From DASRAJ01 sp035638255 (GTDB lineage: Bacteria > Bacteroidota > Bacteroidia > Chitinophagales > UBA10324): 64,000 nt of DNA. The stretch lies in NCBI GenBank assembly GCA_035638255.1, contig DASRAJ010000002.1, positions 18,641 to 82,640 on the forward strand, written 5' to 3'. A program made the translations under genes and the position numbers. This document shows positions 61,035 through 64,000 of the stretch, in pieces (positions within the stretch are counted from its first letter, which is position 1; each line of letters starts with the position of its first letter). Below the pieces are notes generated by a model. The model searched no databases. It worked only from the letters and a program-made list of their open reading frames with translations, and had not been told where the DNA came from.

Positions 61035-62867
61035 ATGGCTAAAGAAGACGATTGGTGGGCAGGTGATAAAATTCCTAAAGCGAAAATCACACGTGAATCG
61101 CTGAAGGAAGCGCTTCATCTTTTTTCATACCTGAACCCGTATCGCGGGTACTTCATTGCAGCGCTTACTTTTTTATTTCTGTCCAACCTCTCAACAATGG
61201 CTTTTCCTTTTGTAACCGGAAAACTCATTGACTCCGCCGTGCTGAAAAGTGAAGGCACAGGGCTATTCAAAAACATAAACCAGGTGGCTTTGATCCTGAT
61301 GATCGTGCTTTCATTCCAGGCCGTGTTTTCATTTTTCAGAATTTCTCTCTTCGCGTATGTGGGCGAGAATGCACTTGCTGACATGCGCACGAGTACTTAC
61401 TCGCGCATCATCACGCTGCCGATGAAATTTTTTTCACAGCGCCGCGTAGGAGAATTGGCCAGCCGCTTATCCGCCGACCTTTCACAAATTCAGGATGCCA
61501 TCACAAGCACGTTTGCTGAACTTCTCCGGCAGATCATCACCCTCATCATTGGAGTCACCATCATCTTCACCATTTCAGGCAAACTCGCCCTCGTGATGCT
61601 CTCCGTGTTTCCGGTGGTGATTGTGTTTGCTGTTTTTTTTGGAAGAGCCATTCGAAAATTAGCCCGCAAAACCCAGGATCAGTTGGCGGAGTCAGGAACG
61701 ATTGTAGAAGAAACGTTCCAGGGCATTACGAATGTGAAAGCATTTGCCAATGAAAAGTTTGAGATCAGCCGCTACAGTCTCAGCATTGGCAAAATGGTGA
61801 AGCTGGCCCTGAAGAATGCCCGCCTTAGGGGAGTATTTGCTTCATTCATTATCTTTTGTTTGTTCGGTTCCATTGTGCTCGTGATGTGGTATGGTTCAAA
61901 GCTGATTGAATCCGGTGAGCTCTCCGTTGGTTCGCTCATCTCTTTCATGATGTTCACCACTTTTGTCGGTGCTTCCATGGCGGGCTTCGCAGAAACTTAC
62001 AGTCAACTTCAAAAGACCATCGGAGCTACGCAGCGGGTGCGCGAGTTGCAGCGTGAGCTGCCCGAACCGGTTGATCTTTCTGAACAAAAAATTCTTCCTG
62101 GATTTAAAATCAATGGTAAAGTTTCCTTAGAACATGTAGCATTCAGTTACCCGTCGAGAAAAGAAATGCAGATATTGAAAAATATTTCTTTCGAAACAGC
62201 AGCAGGTGAAAAGGTTGCCATTGTTGGCCCGAGCGGCGCCGGAAAATCTACCATGGTGAATTTGCTGCTGCGGTTTTACAATCCCGATGCAGGAAAAATT
62301 TTGATTGATGATCGGGACATGGAACAGTTTCCGCTCACGCAGTTGCGACTGCAGATGGCGTATGTTCCGCAGGATATTTTGCTGTTCGGCGGCAGCATTC
62401 GTGAAAATATTCTATACGGAAAACCAAATGCGACCGAAGAAGAAATTATGGAAGCAGCAAAAAAGGCACACGCCCATGAATTCATTACTTCCTTCCCCGA
62501 AAAATATGATTCGGTTGTTGGTGAGCGCGGCATCCGGCTTTCCGGCGGACAGCGACAACGGGTGGCTATTGCACGAGCCATTCTGAAAGATCCTGCCATC
62601 TTATTGCTTGATGAAGCTACAAGCTCACTCGATTCAGAATCGGAAAGATTGGTGCAGGATGCGCTGGAAGGATTGATGCAAAACAGAACTTCATTCATTA
62701 TTGCTCACCGGCTTTCTACAATTAAGAATGCTGACAGAATTCTGGTACTTGACAAGGGAGAAATCATCGAGAGCGGTACGCACGAAGAGCTTATCAAAAA
62801 TGAAGAGGGGCTTTATAAAAAATTAGCCGACCTTCAGTTCGCCGGTGAATCCCTCTTACTCGAATAA
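61035..62867 (+). CDS. ABC transporter, fused permease-ATPase (MsbA/MDR-type)
   Basis: 610 residues: six membrane helices in the first ~330 residues, then ATPase with Walker A GPSGAGKST (~398), Q-loop, signature LSGGQRQRVAIARA (~501), Walker B ILLLDEATSS and H-loop IAHRLST. Homodimeric half-transporter for lipids, peptides or drugs; specificity unknown. Confidence 0.93.
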   Translation: MAKEDDWWAGDKIPKAKITRESLKEALHLFSYLNPYRGYFIAALTFLFLSNLSTMAFPFVTGKLIDSAVLKSEGTGLFKNINQVALILMIVLSFQAVFSFFRISLFAYVGENALADMRTSTYSRIITLPMKFFSQRRVGELASRLSADLSQIQDAITSTFAELLRQIITLIIGVTIIFTISGKLALVMLSVFPVVIVFAVFFGRAIRKLARKTQDQLAESGTIVEETFQGITNVKAFANEKFEISRYSLSIGKMVKLALKNARLRGVFASFIIFCLFGSIVLVMWYGSKLIESGELSVGSLISFMMFTTFVGASMAGFAETYSQLQKTIGATQRVRELQRELPEPVDLSEQKILPGFKINGKVSLEHVAFSYPSRKEMQILKNISFETAAGEKVAIVGPSGAGKSTMVNLLLRFYNPDAGKILIDDRDMEQFPLTQLRLQMAYVPQDILLFGGSIRENILYGKPNATEEEIMEAAKKAHAHEFITSFPEKYDSVVGERGIRLSGGQRQRVAIARAILKDPAILLLDEATSSLDSESERLVQDALEGLMQNRTSFIIAHRLSTIKNADRILVLDKGEIIESGTHEELIKNEEGLYKKLADLQFAGESLLLE

Positions 62868-62965
62868 GAGAGTCCTTCGGACAATCTGCTTAAATCAGAT
62901 TCTGTCCCTGGATAGATTTCATCTATGATAAGCTAAAAAATTTTCTGCTAAGTCTCTCTTATCAA

Positions 62966-63003
62966 TTTTGCCTCACCCCTCTGAGAAATCTGGGTTAAAT
63001 TTG
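62966..63003 (+). promoter_or_regulatory. Possible promoter of the WG-repeat gene
   Basis: TTTTG (62966-62970) and TAAATTTG (62996-63003) upstream of the ATG at 63024. The 25-base spacing is longer than usual. Confidence 0.35.
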
Positions 63004-63023
63004 CGCCACCAAAAATTTTCACT

Positions 63024-63893
63024 ATGAAGAAATGGCTTCTGCTTTTGCTGACGATGGTTGCTTTTAAAATTTCTTTTGCTCAGCAACTTGAAGCATTCGA
63101 AGACAGCGGCAAATACGGCATCAAAGAATCTGCTACTGGAAAAATTGTAGTGCAAGCGAAGTACGACGAAATTTATACTTACTCTGAAGGATTAGCCATG
63201 GTGAATCTCAACAGTAAGTATGGATACATTGATAAAGCCGGAAAGGAAGTGATTGCACCTCAGTATGCTGAAGCCAATGCCTTTTCAGAAGGGCTTGCTG
63301 CCGTTTCCACAGGCGATAATTGGGGCTACATTGGCAAGACAGGCGCAATAGTGATTCCTTTTGATTACCAGGAAGCAAACAGTTTTAGTGAAGGACTTGC
63401 AGCGGTTGTTAGTGATGATCGCGCAGGCTTCATTGATAAAACCGGTAAATACGTGATTCCGCTGCAATATGATTATGCCTCCCCTTTTTCACAGGGGTTA
63501 GCCATTGTTGAGAAAGATGGTGTTTCAGGCATCATTGATCAGCGCGGAAATTTTTTGGTGCCGATGAAGTACCAGGAGATTGATGATTTTGCAGAGGGAA
63601 TGGCTGCTGTAAATAAAGATGGTAAGTGGGGGTATATCAACCGCCAGGGTGATGAGGTGATTAAGCCGGAGTACGATTATGTCTTTGCGTTTTCAGAAGG
63701 CATTGCCGGGGTGATGATCGGTGACAAAGGCGGATACATTGACATCAACGGTAACATTGTGATCCCGATGATTTATGACAAGCTTGGAATCTTCTCTCAT
63801 GGATTTTCTTTGGTAGAAATCAGCGGCAAGCAATTCTACATTGACAAAAGAGGAAATTGCATAGAGCGCGAAGGATTAACCTGCCCGAAATAG
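63024..63893 (+). CDS. WG-repeat protein, exported
   Basis: 289 residues with a signal peptide (MKKWLLLLLTMVAFKISFAQ) and about eight tandem WG-type units (KYGYIDKAGKEVIAPQYAEANAFSEGLAAV and variants). WG repeats are common in Bacteroidota exported proteins; function unclear. Confidence 0.88.
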   Translation: MKKWLLLLLTMVAFKISFAQQLEAFEDSGKYGIKESATGKIVVQAKYDEIYTYSEGLAMVNLNSKYGYIDKAGKEVIAPQYAEANAFSEGLAAVSTGDNWGYIGKTGAIVIPFDYQEANSFSEGLAAVVSDDRAGFIDKTGKYVIPLQYDYASPFSQGLAIVEKDGVSGIIDQRGNFLVPMKYQEIDDFAEGMAAVNKDGKWGYINRQGDEVIKPEYDYVFAFSEGIAGVMIGDKGGYIDINGNIVIPMIYDKLGIFSHGFSLVEISGKQFYIDKRGNCIEREGLTCPK

Positions 63894-63943
63894 TTTTTTC
63901 AATAGACCTCTTCGGAAAATGCTTCAAGTGTTAAGTGAACAAG

Positions 63944-63998
63944 TCTTCGACAAGCTCAGACTGACCCGAGCGTGGGTCACACTGAGCTTGTCGAAGTG
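63944..63998. repeat. Dispersed palindromic repeat at the window end
   Basis: TCTTCGACAAGCTCAG and CTGAGCTTGTCGAAG, inverted arms with an inner GACCC/GGGTC pair, of the same family as 1981-2042 and 18427-18492. The palindrome may act as a terminator for the WG-repeat gene. Confidence 0.8.
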
Positions 63999-64000
63999 TT

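Noticed and set aside
1..64000. Insertion sequences, transposases, integrases, rRNA
   Set aside because: Searched by eye in all frames; none seen. Only small palindromic repeats and duplicated gene ends are present.

Overview
The window is a chromosomal segment of a Bacteroidota bacterium, most likely a Chitinophagales/Sphingobacteriales-type free-living lineage. Three proteins end in type IX secretion (T9SS) sorting domains, several promoters match the Bacteroidota pattern TTG-N~20-TAnnTTTG, and the gene families and paired intergenic palindromes fit. No transposase, integrase, phage structural gene, rRNA or CRISPR array was seen.

Layout. 1-5563: a MoxR/VWA operon (DUF5691 - MoxR ATPase - DUF5682 - VWA protein). 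5778-9057: two tandem polymerase-beta-fold nucleotidyltransferases, a frameshifted retropepsin-like protease with a small partner, and a membrane protein. 9070-10463: a T9SS-exported protein lying between rtcB and a second copy of the rtcB 3' end. 10477-18300, all on the minus strand: an RNA-repair/Ro60 island. Read 5'->3' it holds two structured RNAs, a Ro60 (TROVE-VWA) gene, a very basic unknown protein, a 1.4 kb array of tRNA and tRNA-like RNAs, a DRB0094-type RNA ligase, a TPR protein and RtcB. 18569-30047: formate dehydrogenase-like oxidoreductase and molybdenum cofactor synthesis (fdhD, DUF7009, fdhF/ydeP-like, moaA, moaD, moaE, mobA-like, moaC, moeA) plus folK. 30253-36353: T9SS protein, sugar MFS transporter, GH20 hexosaminidase, sulfurtransferase. 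36387-41803: small stress/detoxification-type genes (DoxX x2, RibD-like reductase, SRPBCC/ArsR pair, two VOC proteins, GyrI-like protein, GlxA-type regulator). 41859-44493: a large T9SS protein between glxA and a second copy of its 3' end. 44611-50647: orphan lipoproteins, possible immunity-like proteins, DUF2071, Fic. 50737-59455: BCCP, 3-hydroxyacyl-CoA dehydrogenase, helical proteins, pheS, an AbiEii-type pair, guaB. 59573-60931: collapsed, nested toxin-antitoxin modules. 61035-63893: ABC exporter and WG-repeat protein.

The most unusual system is the Ro60/RNA-ligase island. Its array holds, in transcription order, a 196-nt tRNA-like RNA with a large insert (J), five RNAs (I, H, G, F, E) sharing a conserved two-part stem supported by covariation, and four compact tRNAs (Glu-TTC, Asp-GTC, Arg-ACG, His-GTG). 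In E and F the stem encloses a tRNA that is circularly permuted: its 3' part precedes its 5' part. The stem resembles the Ro60-binding stem of Y RNAs, so these look like Y RNA-tRNA chimeras made next to the genes for Ro60, an RNA ligase and RtcB. A role in sensing or repairing cleaved tRNA is an inference.

Three small genes (retropepsin, PIN toxin, YoeB-type antitoxin) each carry an apparent single-base frameshift, which may be real decay or sequencing error.
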